Source: CAZLFA01 sp964558665 (GTDB taxonomy: Bacteria > Desulfobacterota > Syntrophia > Syntrophales > PHBD01). Taken from it: a DNA stretch of 57,267 bases. Of the stretch, positions 7,701 through 17,047 are shown in pieces. A program made the position numbers and the translations under genes. The notes below the pieces were generated by a model. That model searched no databases. It saw only the letters and a list, made by a program, of their open reading frames with translations, and was not told the DNA's origin. Every line of letters begins with the position of its first letter. The first letter of the stretch is position 1. The stretch covers positions 1-57,267 of the forward strand of contig CAZLFA010000017.1 in NCBI GenBank assembly GCA_964558665.1, in the 5' to 3' direction.

Positions 7701-8855
7701 GGAAGATAGATCCGTGCCGCTGTAGGTCAGCGTCGTCGTCCGGCTGTTTCTGTCGGTAATGCCGGTGAGCTTTCCTGTCGTATCGTACTGGTAGACCGTC
7801 CCCAATTTGGTGGTCTGGGTGTAGGTGCCGTTGGCGTTCTTTACTATCTGGGAGGTGTCGCCCGTGATGGCTTCTGGATAGAAGATGCCGCCGGACAATC
7901 TGTAATAGAAGAGATTGCCGTCGTCCATTATCAGGGTAATGGTCTGGTTGTCGCTGAGGCCAGTGAGCTTTCTGTTGTAGTTGTGCGTCCACTTCTTGCC
8001 CAGGGAGCCGTCAATGGTGTCGATGCTGTTGTAGCTCAACGTCAGCTTGCCCACATCCTGGGAATGGTACAGATTGCCGCTTTTGAAATTGGCAGAGGAA
8101 CCGATAGGAAGACTGTTTTGCGGACAGGTATTGCCTTTACAGTTGGATTCTTTGTCGGGTTCCGGAGGAAGACCGGCAGGGCAGCAGCCGGAAGCCTTCT
8201 GGGCCTCTACTCTGGTGTCAAAGATTCCCTCTCCGGGAGTTCCCACGGGAGATTGGGCACAGCAGACAGCGGGTGGTGATGCGTCAGGTAGATAACCACA
8301 ACCAACGTTTATAGTATGGTATACCTGATACCAATCTCCGCAATACGGTGATGTAATAAAAAACCCGCAAAAGCCGCCGGCATCTCCGGTTCCATCGCAT
8401 TTTAAGGCCGTCTTGCAGCAATTCTGGGAATAGTAATCCGGACCATCCTGATGAGTAAATACTTGTGCCTTGACTGCCGCGCAGTGAAAATTTGAACCAC
8501 TGGTTATTCCGTTAACGGCGATCTGGATTGATCCGAAGCCACAGGCGTCCGAAATAACGATCTTGGCATTTGAGGCGCAATAGGGATTAGATGGCGGGGC
8601 TGTGTAAACCGCGGAAGCACCGGTCGTGGTCCTTGTGCTGCCCGTGAAACTCCCGCCTCCGCCGGCAATCGTCCAGACATAATCGTTCGGCACGCCGCAT
8701 CCGCCCTCAGCAGTCAAGGTCTGGCTTGTACTGACGGACATCTGAGATGAGCCGTTAATCGTCAGATCAGCCGCATAAAGACAGGAACTTAAGACAAGTA
8801 TAACAGCAAGAACGGCTGCTGCCGATATCCCGCAGAATTGCACCCCTCTGATCAT
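4773..8855 (-). CDS. Secreted RHS/YD-repeat protein with polymorphic C-terminal toxin-like tip
   Basis: About 1360 residues. The start is taken at 8855 (MIRGVQF) because a purine-rich run precedes it; an in-frame ATG at 8879 adds eight residues. An N-terminal signal follows, with a possible lipobox (LSSC) or SpI site (LYA/AD). An Ig-like and Cys-rich region covers about residues 25-260. YD repeats ([YF].YD..G....T) run from about 270 to 1150, with a CSSC insertion midway. The RHS core closes with REYDTETGMYFYRARYYDP and ends at DPYGL (about 1225). The last 135 residues are unrelated to the core, AT-rich, and contain HMHQGQDYFVH plus later H, D and W residues. This recalls the metal-binding His/Asp pattern of zinc phospholipase C-like tips, but that match is weak. 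Probable role: contact-delivered toxin caged by the RHS shell. Confidence 0.85.
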   Translation of the reverse strand: MIRGVQFCGISAAAVLAVILVLSSCLYAADLTINGSSQMSVSTSQTLTAEGGCGVPNDYVWTIAGGGGSFTGSTRTTTGASAVYTAPPSNPYCASNAKIVISDACGFGSIQIAVNGITSGSNFHCAAVKAQVFTHQDGPDYYSQNCCKTALKCDGTGDAGGFCGFFITSPYCGDWYQVYHTINVGCGYLPDASPPAVCCAQSPVGTPGEGIFDTRVEAQKASGCCPAGLPPEPDKESNCKGNTCPQNSLPIGSSANFKSGNLYHSQDVGKLTLSYNSIDTIDGSLGKKWTHNYNRKLTGLSDNQTITLIMDDGNLFYYRLSGGIFYPEAITGDTSQIVKNANGTYTQTTKLGTVYQYDTTGKLTGITDRNSRTTTLTYSGTDLSSITDFNGRTTTITNTSGLITGITDPMGRTHTIGYTSGYITSITDPLNNAWQFSYDADGYMLIKSDPLNRNVNYTYDTSGRVLTATGPDGKVKAMTYNQTGTTTHTEEDGGVWTYKYDPTFTVKTEVTDPKGYTVKYAYDNKRNVIKKTEHDGSYTSYTYDNNGNRLTITDPLGKTTTYTYNALNLVSSVTDPKNNTTQYGYDTNGNLTSITAPGNAVTTYQYDTRGNITSITTPNNKTTTMTYDSKNNLISVTDPKNGTVTMTYDNNGNMLTQTDALNNTTSFQYNNLNQLTQITDPKSYVTQYTYDYNGNRLSSTDANSTTTNYLYNYKDQLTQITDALNNVTGLSYGGTGCSSCGTGGGDKLTALTDAKNNTTSFTYDQTGKLTSETDPLGKITSYGYDGKGNLISRTSPDNKTITYNYDLNNRLTGKSYSDSSAAAFQYDDNGNITYAGNQYIAYNFTYDSNNRITVITDSNSRTITYAYDSAGNRISMTTPDNKTITYGYDNNNLPNQITTDLGSFTFTYDANNRRLTRTMPNGTTSTYSYDEDSRLTGINTTKSAKTIDSAAYTHDYAGNRLTKTTPQETWSYGYDSIYRLTQAAPTGGIHQSEAYTYDQVGNRLSKTNETPPTDNETINYTYDDENRLTKVVITKNSKQKELTFTYDPFGRRITKTLTKDEIGTDCTAPNTCPRTTTYVYDNQNIIAEYNTNGEVQTRYTHGPNIDEPLAIEIKAATTFTPYFYHADGLGSITSLSSASGTVVQRYAYDTFGNMTITANGNISQPYTYTSREYDTETGMYFYRARYYDPKVGRFVTKDPIGFGGGINVYAYVGNSPINLSDPYGLFHDGVRDYYGDERNYLTGGYPELGHSDFYGGKYFDYTLEDKGSTGPWRQTWRHFRNLPEVEADLEKDLQKCYIDGFQRHMHQGQDYFVHYRNGFKYWHSPIPDYDNDRNSWSDAQLWTIKWVKRWKDRKCKYCEN

Positions 8856-8879
8856 GCAGCCGGTCTCTCCCCCCGTCAT

Positions 8880-9391
8880 TAATAAGTATTTCCCGCCTGG
8901 AACACTGCTTCTACAGGCAGGTATCCGTGTAAATTACATGATTACATGCGGCTCATGACGGGGTGAAAAACGGAGGAAAATTAAGGCAGGTGATGGATTG
9001 ATAAACCCTGCCGGCGCTAAAGTCAATACGACAAATGGATGGTTTTTGTCGTATTTTTCCAGCCCGAAATGTATTAGTTTTTTTTCAAAATCTAATACAT
9101 TTGTATTAGAAAATAGCAGTGTTTGAAAGATAACCGTTATATTCGCACCACAGCATGAAGTTTTCCATACACACTGAACGCAGGGTACGCAGATACCGGA
9201 AAACGGAGCCTGCCGATTGCCTCGCGCCACCGTGAACCTGCTCCTGCAAGAGAGTCAGATAATCCGTGTAAATGAATCTGGTATTTTCTAATCCCGTATG
9301 GTAACGAACCCAACCCGCATCGGAAGTATTGGACTGATTTTCTCTCCAATAATCAGTGTCGTGGGTAGAAGGTAAAGGTGGACGGCAGGAT
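8880..9391. other. Intergenic region between divergent genes, small inverted repeats only
   Basis: No convincing gene lies in these 500 bases; the minus-strand frames here have no ribosome site and poor protein character. Visible structure: a hairpin GTATTAG/CTAATAC around 9070-9097 followed by another TATTAG, and ACTGATT (9333-9339) opposite AATCAGT (9351-9357) just ahead of the prenyltransferase gene. Promoters for the leftward RHS gene and the rightward UbiA gene must lie here, but I cannot place either securely. Confidence 0.4.
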
Positions 9392-10366
9392 ATGTATCGG
9401 AGGGTGACATTGCCTCATAACAGCGATTTTAACCAGCCGGCGGCCGGCAGAAAAAGTTCCGCATCGAAAATTGTTTCCTGGATCGGATTATCGCGGCCGC
9501 CTTTTCATTCCGTAGGCGTGCTCCCTTTTTTATTGGGAACCTTTCTAGCGTGGAGAATGGAGGGAGCCTTCAATCCCACGGTCTTTTTTCTCGGTGTCGC
9601 CGGAGTGATCCTCGTTATGCTGTCCACATACCATGCCGGTGAATATTTTGATTACCGGGAGGACGTAATATCAAAAAAGATTTTCCCCAGCAGATTCGCC
9701 GGCGGATCGGGTATAATGCCGGCCGGGCTGCTTCCCGGATGGGTGCCTCTTCTCACCAGCATTGCCGCCTTTATTGCCGCCGCCATCATCGGACTTGTTC
9801 TGCAGTTCCATATCGGCACGGGCTCTTTAACTATGATCCTCGGATGCCTGGGCGCCTTCCCCGGTTTCTTTTATTCGACAAGGCCTGTCAGGCTTGTTCA
9901 AAGAGGCGTGGGGGAGCTTTTCATTGGTTTCTGCTATGGCTGGCTCCCTGTAGCATCTTCATTTTATATTCAGACCGGTTACATTCATGAATTAATCAAT
10001 ATCCTCAGCATACCGATCGGCCTCACTATTTTTAATGTCATCCTGCTCAACGAGTTTCCCGACCATCAAGCCGATTTGAAGACCGGCAAGAAAAATATCC
10101 TGGTGCGCATCGGCAAAACGAAAGGGACTGTGCTGTACATAACGGTCTCCGTTCTTTCATGGGTGTCGATGATACTGTCATTCAGGGCGGATATTGCCCT
10201 GAAGGGTCTTTATCTATACATCCCCGTGATGGCTGTTTCTGTCTTCATATCGGCTATGATGATGCTTGGCAGGCACAGGGACAAGGAAATCCTTGAAATG
10301 CTGTGCGGCCTTAATATCGCCGTCAACCTTTTAACAACGGGCTCATACATTTTTGCTTTCATTTGA
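9392..10366 (+). CDS. UbiA-family prenyltransferase (MenA-like)
   Basis: A membrane prenyltransferase of about 324 residues with eight or nine hydrophobic helices. These enzymes attach an isoprenoid diphosphate to an aromatic or other acceptor. The first Asp-rich motif is GEYFDYREDV (the usual leading Asn is replaced) and the second is NEFPDHQADLKTGKKN, matching the D..xD pattern of the MenA (1,4-dihydroxy-2-naphthoate prenyltransferase) branch. The ATG at 9392 is preferred to a GTG at 9356. The radical SAM gene begins 13 bp after the stop, so the two are probably co-transcribed. Menaquinone synthesis is possible, but no other men genes are present and the acceptor is unknown. Confidence 0.8.
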   Translation: MYRRVTLPHNSDFNQPAAGRKSSASKIVSWIGLSRPPFHSVGVLPFLLGTFLAWRMEGAFNPTVFFLGVAGVILVMLSTYHAGEYFDYREDVISKKIFPSRFAGGSGIMPAGLLPGWVPLLTSIAAFIAAAIIGLVLQFHIGTGSLTMILGCLGAFPGFFYSTRPVRLVQRGVGELFIGFCYGWLPVASSFYIQTGYIHELINILSIPIGLTIFNVILLNEFPDHQADLKTGKKNILVRIGKTKGTVLYITVSVLSWVSMILSFRADIALKGLYLYIPVMAVSVFISAMMMLGRHRDKEILEMLCGLNIAVNLLTTGSYIFAFI

Positions 10367-10379
10367 GGTATGTTTTCGC

Positions 10380-11603
10380 ATGACAAAAAGAATGAAAGTG
10401 AAACCGTTTTTCCTCCCCCCTTCACTGCTTTGCAGGCAGTTAGGCAGCGCCCTGCTTATGTCATACCTCAACGGCTGGCAAAAACTGCCCCGCTGGCTGT
10501 ATCGTGATGCATTCAGGTCTATCCCCGTTTCCAACGGCGCTCTTGGCATGGGCTGTATCGGTTATCCTGGCCATCCCGTTTGGGAAGTGACATCCGCATG
10601 CAATCTACGCTGCATACATTGCCATGCAACGAGCGGAAAACCCGACCCGCACGAACTGACGACGGATGAAGGCAAGCGTCTGATCGATCAGATAGCGGAA
10701 GTGCAAGGATTCCGCACCCTGATTTATACGGGGGGAGAACCTCTTGCAAGAAAGGACATCTTCACGCTTCTTAAGCACTCTCATGAGACCGGTTTTGCCA
10801 ATATCATCGCCACAAACGGCATATTGATCGATGAAGAAATGGCATGGAAATTAAAGGAGCACGGCGTGATATGCAACGCGATAAGCGTTGATTCGGCAAA
10901 CCCGGACATACACAATTTCATAAGAAATTCGCCTGATGCATTTGACCTGACGATGCGGGCGGTTGAAGCGACCAAGAAGGCCGGCATTCTGTTGCAGATC
11001 AACACGACCGCCATGGAATACAACATGGACGGTCTTTCCGATCTTATTGATTTAACAAACGACCTTGATGCCAGCATCATGCTCATGTATCAGCTCGTGG
11101 CCGTCGGCAGGGGAGAAAAGATTAAAAATGCCTCTTTAAAAAAGAGCGCAAATCAGAAATTAAGCGAATTGATCTCCGGGAAACAGAAGCATTCCAGGAC
11201 GATCATCGAACCTGTTGCCGGTCCGCAATACTGGCCACACATGCTGAAGAAAAAAGGAATACAGGACGGCATACTGATGAAACTTGCCAACAAGGTTTTC
11301 CACGGTTGCGCGGCGGGAAGAGGGTTCGTATATGTCAAGTCCAACGGGGATGTATGGCCGTGCCCTTTTGTAGAGGTGCCGGCAGGCAGCGTCAGAAACG
11401 AATCATTCCGGAAGATATATGAAGAGTCGGCGGTTATGAAAAATCTCAGAAACAGGGAAAATACCCTGAAAGGCGCCTGCGGCGATTGCATATACCGGAC
11501 GGTCTGCGGCGGATGCAGAGGGCGCGCACTGGCGTACAACAATGACTATCTGGCTGAAGACCCGCGATGTTTCATAAGAAATACGAAAGACACGGCAGGA
11601 TGA
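10380..11603 (+). CDS. Radical SAM/SPASM domain enzyme
   Basis: About 407 residues. The radical SAM cluster motif is CNLRCIHC at residues 74-81, followed by the TGGEPL SAM-binding motif. A C-terminal SPASM region has CPF, then CGDCIYRTVCGGC.GRA and a last Cys, enough to bind one or two extra Fe-S clusters. The family includes PqqE, AhbC/AhbD and peptide- or cofactor-modifying enzymes. The start at 10380 has GAGG eleven bases upstream. It sits in a two-gene unit with the UbiA prenyltransferase, so modification of a prenylated cofactor or lipid is a reasonable guess. No peptide substrate gene is visible nearby, and the specific reaction is not known. Confidence 0.85.
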   Translation: MTKRMKVKPFFLPPSLLCRQLGSALLMSYLNGWQKLPRWLYRDAFRSIPVSNGALGMGCIGYPGHPVWEVTSACNLRCIHCHATSGKPDPHELTTDEGKRLIDQIAEVQGFRTLIYTGGEPLARKDIFTLLKHSHETGFANIIATNGILIDEEMAWKLKEHGVICNAISVDSANPDIHNFIRNSPDAFDLTMRAVEATKKAGILLQINTTAMEYNMDGLSDLIDLTNDLDASIMLMYQLVAVGRGEKIKNASLKKSANQKLSELISGKQKHSRTIIEPVAGPQYWPHMLKKKGIQDGILMKLANKVFHGCAAGRGFVYVKSNGDVWPCPFVEVPAGSVRNESFRKIYEESAVMKNLRNRENTLKGACGDCIYRTVCGGCRGRALAYNNDYLAEDPRCFIRNTKDTAG

Positions 11604-11669
11604 GGCAAGGTGCGGCGGAAGCCCGTCCCTGGTATATGCAGCGGTATTTCAGGAAGCCGTCAGATTTGT

Positions 11670-11696
11670 TTGACTCCGTGACTGTTTTTATATATT
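11670..11696 (+). promoter_or_regulatory. Possible sigma70 promoter for purDHE
   Basis: TTGACT at 11670-11675 and TATATT at 11691-11696, separated by 15 bases, shorter than ideal. It lies about 50 bases ahead of the AGGAGG site of purD. I see no purine aptamer in this leader. Confidence 0.3.
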
Positions 11697-11743
11697 GAAG
11701 CCATGTTGTCCATCTAGTTTAACCTGTTCAGGAGGTATCAGGC

Positions 11744-13060
11744 ATGAAAAATGTGTTGTTAATCGGCAACGGCGCCAGAGAGCATGCCATCGCCGAAGCG
11801 ATCGTGAAGTCGGCAAGGCTGTTCACCTATATGAAGGCCAACAACCCCGGCATCGCATCGCTTTCGGAAAAGGCCGTTGTGGGCGGTTACAATGATCTGA
11901 AGGCTATCATAGCGTTTGCAAAAGAGAACGGCATCGACTTTGCCGTGGTGGGACCGGAGGATCCTCTGCACGGGGGAGTCGTGGATGTCCTGACGCAATC
12001 GGGGATACCGGCGGTAGGCCCCACACAGAGCCTTGCCAGACTTGAAACATCTAAATCCTTCACACGGAACCTCCTTGCCAAATACAACGTTAAAGGCAAC
12101 ATAAAATTCGGGGTGTTCACTTCCATGGACGGCGTTGAGGCTTTTCTGGACACACTCGAAGGCATCGTCATCAAGCCGGACGGTCTGACCGGCGGCAAGG
12201 GCGTCATGGTTCAGGGCGACCATTTCGAAAAGCGGGATGAAGCGCTGAACATCTGCCGGGAGATTCTGAAGGAGCACAGCAGTATAACCATTGAAGAGCG
12301 GCTGGAGGGGGAGGAGTTCTCCCTGCAATGCCTGACCGACGGGAAAACGGTCGTCGCCACACCGCCGGTACAGGATCACAAGCGGCGTTTCGTGGGCGAC
12401 AAAGGGCCCAACACCGGCGGCATGGGTTCCTATTCCTGCGAGGATCACAGCCTGCCCTTCCTCGGGCAGAACGACGTCAGCGAAGGCCTCGCCATTACAC
12501 AGCAGGTGGCGGAAGCCATCTACCGTGAGACCGGCACATATTACAAGGGCGTCATGTACGGCGGATTCATGGTTACACGTAACGGCGTCAAACTGCTTGA
12601 ATACAATGCCCGCTTCGGAGACCCCGAGGCGATGAACATCCTGCCCCTGCTGACAACGGATTTTGCGGATGTGTGTCAGGCAATAGTGGAGGGAACGCTT
12701 GACCGCATGAAGATATCTTTCGCTCAGCAGGCGTCAGTATGTAAATATATCGTTCCAAAAGGGTACGGCCTGCCCAAGGACCACCCGGATGCATCTTCAA
12801 CCTCGGCAAAGATCGAGGTCGGCGATGTCGGAGCGGCAAAACTTTATTACGCATCGGTGGACAAGAAACCGGACGGTTTGTATATGTCCACATCGCGGGC
12901 TATCGGCGTTGTCGGCATCGCCGAAAACCTGGAAAAGGCCGAGCGGATTGCGGAAAATGCCGTATCCGCCGTCAAGGGGCCTGTTGCCCACCGCCCCGAC
13001 ATCGGCACGGCGGGACTGATAGAAAAACGCGTACAGCACATGAAAGCAATCAACAAATAA
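11744..13060 (+). CDS. purD: Phosphoribosylamine-glycine ligase
   Basis: A 438-residue ATP-grasp enzyme that joins glycine to 5-phosphoribosylamine to form GAR, the second step of purine synthesis, in the cytoplasm. The N-terminus VLLIGNGAREHAI, the FAVVGPEDPL segment, the ATP-grasp core (VIKPDGLTGGKGV), PNTGGMGSY and the metal-binding EYNARFGDPEA are all present, and length is normal. AGGAGG precedes the ATG. It is the first gene of a tight purD-purH-purE unit, with 18 bp to purH. Confidence 0.97.
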   Translation: MKNVLLIGNGAREHAIAEAIVKSARLFTYMKANNPGIASLSEKAVVGGYNDLKAIIAFAKENGIDFAVVGPEDPLHGGVVDVLTQSGIPAVGPTQSLARLETSKSFTRNLLAKYNVKGNIKFGVFTSMDGVEAFLDTLEGIVIKPDGLTGGKGVMVQGDHFEKRDEALNICREILKEHSSITIEERLEGEEFSLQCLTDGKTVVATPPVQDHKRRFVGDKGPNTGGMGSYSCEDHSLPFLGQNDVSEGLAITQQVAEAIYRETGTYYKGVMYGGFMVTRNGVKLLEYNARFGDPEAMNILPLLTTDFADVCQAIVEGTLDRMKISFAQQASVCKYIVPKGYGLPKDHPDASSTSAKIEVGDVGAAKLYYASVDKKPDGLYMSTSRAIGVVGIAENLEKAERIAENAVSAVKGPVAHRPDIGTAGLIEKRVQHMKAINK

Positions 13061-13078
13061 ATAAGCGAGGGAAAAAGA

Positions 13079-14647
<1,569 letters not shown>

Positions 14648-14649
14648 CT

Positions 14650-14665
14650 GTTTCCGTCTGGAAAC
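14650..14665. repeat. Solo terminal hairpin of the miniature element, inside the pur operon
   Basis: GTTTCCGTCTGGAAAC is an imperfect palindrome matching the terminal inverted repeat of the elements at 54060 and 48395, and TA follows it. It lies three bases after the purH stop and 22 bases before purE. It is either an excision or deletion scar, or a small hairpin between the two genes. Confidence 0.5.
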
Positions 14666-14687
14666 TAACTTGTGATAGGGAGCCGAT

Positions 14688-15191
14688 ATGAAAAAGAAGG
14701 ATAGCGTACTCGTCAGCGTCGTTATGGGCAGCGATTCCGATCTTCCGGTCATGGAGGAGGCGGTGAAAATCCTGAAAGACTTCTCCATCCCTTACGAAAT
14801 GTTTCTGACCTCCGCTCACCGTACGCCGGAGCGCACTTCCGCCTATGCGAAGAGTGCCGCCAGAAGAGGCATCCGGATCATCATCGTCGGTGCGGGCGCC
14901 GCAGCGCACCTGGCAGGTGTCATCGCGTCGCAGACACATCTCCCCATTATTGGCGTCCCCATCGATGCGACTTCTCTAAAAGGGCTGGATGCTCTGCTCT
15001 CCACGGTGCAGATGCCGGGCGGCATTCCCGTGGCAACGATGGCCATCGGCAAGGCGGGAGCAAAAAACGCCGCCCTGATGGCCGCCAGAATTCTTGCCCT
15101 GGATGACGTGCGGCTGGCAAAAGCGCTGCAGGCATACAGCAGAAAGATGGCGCGCGAGGTTGAAAAGAAGCAGGAAAATTTGAAACGATGA
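14688..15191 (+). CDS. purE: N5-carboxyaminoimidazole ribonucleotide mutase
   Basis: A 167-residue class I PurE, which converts N5-CAIR to CAIR in purine synthesis. The motifs VVMGSDSDLPVM, TSAHRTPER, GAGAAAHLAGV and GIPVATMAIGKAGAKNAA are those of the family, and length is usual. Its partner PurK is not in the window. It is third in the purDHE unit. Confidence 0.96.
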   Translation: MKKKDSVLVSVVMGSDSDLPVMEEAVKILKDFSIPYEMFLTSAHRTPERTSAYAKSAARRGIRIIIVGAGAAAHLAGVIASQTHLPIIGVPIDATSLKGLDALLSTVQMPGGIPVATMAIGKAGAKNAALMAARILALDDVRLAKALQAYSRKMAREVEKKQENLKR

Positions 15192-15222
15192 ATTCTTGAT
15201 TTTTCCGACGTTTGTTGATTGT

Positions 15223-15351
15223 GAAAAGAGTCCTCTGCGGCTCAGAATATTTTTCCCTAAATAGAATAGGAAACCAAACCATCATTGATTATTTGTTATA
15301 ATCTAAACGTCTTTTGGAAAAATATTTAATTCGCCTTCAGAGAACCCTTTT
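15223..15351. repeat. Inverted-repeat element related to the 42.3 kb hairpin
   Basis: The left arm at 15223-15255 contains GCGGCTCAGAATATTTTTCC, and the right arm at 15316-15351 contains GGAAAAATATTTAATTCGCC followed by TTCAGAGAACCC. The two arms are imperfect reverse complements, separated by about 60 bases of AT-rich sequence. The same arm sequences occur at 42281-42359 with a four-base loop. It follows purE and could stop transcription, but its recurrence shows it is a dispersed element. Confidence 0.65.
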
Positions 15352-15387
15352 TGCAATCTGTCCAGATGAGATGCTTCAAGCAGAAAT

Positions 15388-16017
15388 ATGCCTTTAATAC
15401 TAAACATCGATCCTGACAATCCTGAGCAATCGGCTCTGGAGAGAGCGGTTGCAATCCTTCGCTCGGGGGGGATTATTGCCTATCCGACGGAAACGTTCTA
15501 CGGATTGGGCGTAGATGCGGAAAACAGGGAAGCCATAGGGAAGATATTTCAGATCAAGGGACGTGATTTCAAGAATCCCGTGGCGCTCATCATGGGAGAT
15601 GAAGAACCTCTGCCGCGATTCGCTTCTTACGTGCCCGAATACGGACGCAGGCTGATCGGTCGCTTCTGGCCCGGCCCTCTGACCCTCGTATTCAGGGCAA
15701 CCCCTGCCGTATCGGATATTCTCACTGCGGGCAGCGGTAAAATAGGCATCCGTATCTCCAGCCATCCCGCCGCCCGCTTGTTGGCGCAGATGCTGGGAAA
15801 TCCGATCACGGCAACCAGCGCCAATCTTTCCGGCCACCCTGAATGTACAGCTGCTTCAGAAGTCATTGATCAGATAGGTGAACGGATTGACGCGGTAGTT
15901 GATGGCGGAATTACGCCAGGCGGCCTGGGATCGACAATTATCGACGTGACGGGTGATGCCCCTTTAGTGTTGCGCGCCGGCGCGGTTCCGGAAACAGCTA
16001 TCCGGGAAATAATCTGA
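15388..16017 (+). CDS. tsaC: L-threonylcarbamoyladenylate synthase (Sua5/YrdC/YciO family)
   Basis: A 209-residue YrdC-fold protein. The family makes threonylcarbamoyl-AMP from threonine, bicarbonate and ATP for the t6A37 tRNA modification. Motifs visible: GGIIAYPTETFYGLG, IKGRDFKNP (the K.R motif), WPGPLTLV, G.IGIRIS and ATSANLSG. It lacks the C-terminal Sua5 domain. A YciO-type paralogue cannot be excluded by eye, so tsaC is the likely name rather than a certain one. It is convergent with the minus-strand group that ends nine bases later. Confidence 0.85.
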   Translation: MPLILNIDPDNPEQSALERAVAILRSGGIIAYPTETFYGLGVDAENREAIGKIFQIKGRDFKNPVALIMGDEEPLPRFASYVPEYGRRLIGRFWPGPLTLVFRATPAVSDILTAGSGKIGIRISSHPAARLLAQMLGNPITATSANLSGHPECTAASEVIDQIGERIDAVVDGGITPGGLGSTIIDVTGDAPLVLRAGAVPETAIREII

Positions 16018-16025
16018 CTGTTTTA

Positions 16026-17036
16026 TCAGTTCAGCAGACGTTCGGCTCCCGCCGGGATAACCCCGGTTCTGATCATTGCAGCCTTCCGGTCTATCCCGGC
16101 TTTTTCCAGCGACAGGACGATCATGAAGGGTATCTCTGCATTCGGCGGCACCCGGTCTTTGGTTACCATGGCATCCTGGGGCAGCGACAGCCTTCTTTGT
16201 ATCTCGCCTTCCGGCAGGGCACTCAGTTCCGCTTCAGCCAACGAATTGCCGCAGTAGGACATCCGCATCTGCACAATGCGCTCCGTGTCGTCGTAGAGTT
16301 TTCCCTGGATTCTTATGCGGGTCAGAATGTCCTGTGATTTGTTGACCACTTTTCCCTCTACTATCAGCAGGGGACCTTCGGAAAAGTTGTCGACAAGCTT
16401 TCTTGTCACATCCTTGATTTTTATCAGGGCGAGGTTAACCTCTCCGGGCTGCTTCCCCGGTCCGAATACACTCTTCAGTACAGGCAGCGATCTTATATTG
16501 TTCAGTGCCTGCTCGCCGACATCGGGGAACAGAAAGAAATAAACCACGCCGCCGAGGATAAAGTTGATTGCAATAATCAGAACAACCAGCTTCCAGGTGA
16601 AACGCCCTTCTTTCTTGACTTCGCCCGTCTCATCCCCTTCTATCTCCTGCTCCTCTTCAACTAAATCTTCTGCTCCCTCTTCCGGCATTTTCTTTTCCGG
16701 ATATGTTTCCTCCTCACGCGTCAGCTGCTCTGCTGAAATCAGCGGCGATCTTGTCAGCAATACCGTATCGTCATGGCGGACTTCCGGCCGCTCAGTCTCC
16801 ATTAAAGGCAATTGTTCCGGCCTGATAGCGGCTTCGAAAATCTTCTCCGCATGGTCATCTTTCACCGGCTCCGGCTTAGGCTTCTCTTCGACCGCCTGAG
16901 CCTTAATTTCCCGGTTGGGATTGCTCTGAAAGAATTCATTCCTGCACCGGCTGCAACGCACCCATGCTCCCTCGCCGCTTATCGCGGCGTCGTCAAACCG
17001 GTACTTTGTTCCGCACTTGTCGCATTTGATGATCAT
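16026..17036 (-). CDS. Zinc-ribbon (MJ0042-type) DUF3426 membrane protein
   Basis: A 336-residue protein. Residues 1-35 form an MJ0042-type zinc finger (KCDKCGTKYRF ... VRCSRC). An acidic, low-complexity linker runs to about 145, followed by one membrane helix (LVVLIIAINFILGGVVYFFLF), then a C-terminal DUF3426-type domain of about 150 residues (VEGKVVNKS, SYCGNSL, IPFMIVL). This layout is common in proteobacteria; function is unknown, perhaps envelope sensing or assembly. Its start is 11 bp from the hpt stop, so the two share a transcript. Confidence 0.8.
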   Translation of the reverse strand: MIIKCDKCGTKYRFDDAAISGEGAWVRCSRCRNEFFQSNPNREIKAQAVEEKPKPEPVKDDHAEKIFEAAIRPEQLPLMETERPEVRHDDTVLLTRSPLISAEQLTREEETYPEKKMPEEGAEDLVEEEQEIEGDETGEVKKEGRFTWKLVVLIIAINFILGGVVYFFLFPDVGEQALNNIRSLPVLKSVFGPGKQPGEVNLALIKIKDVTRKLVDNFSEGPLLIVEGKVVNKSQDILTRIRIQGKLYDDTERIVQMRMSYCGNSLAEAELSALPEGEIQRRLSLPQDAMVTKDRVPPNAEIPFMIVLSLEKAGIDRKAAMIRTGVIPAGAERLLN

Positions 17037-17047
17037 CTTGTGACAAC

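Noticed and set aside
8934..9349. Two overlapping minus-strand frames of 98 and 70 residues upstream of UbiA
   Set aside because: No ribosome sites, cysteine- and proline-rich random-looking products, and they overlap each other in different frames.
11604..11743. Purine riboswitch ahead of purD
   Set aside because: I find none of the conserved aptamer junction segments in the 140-base leader; only a weak promoter and a good ribosome site.
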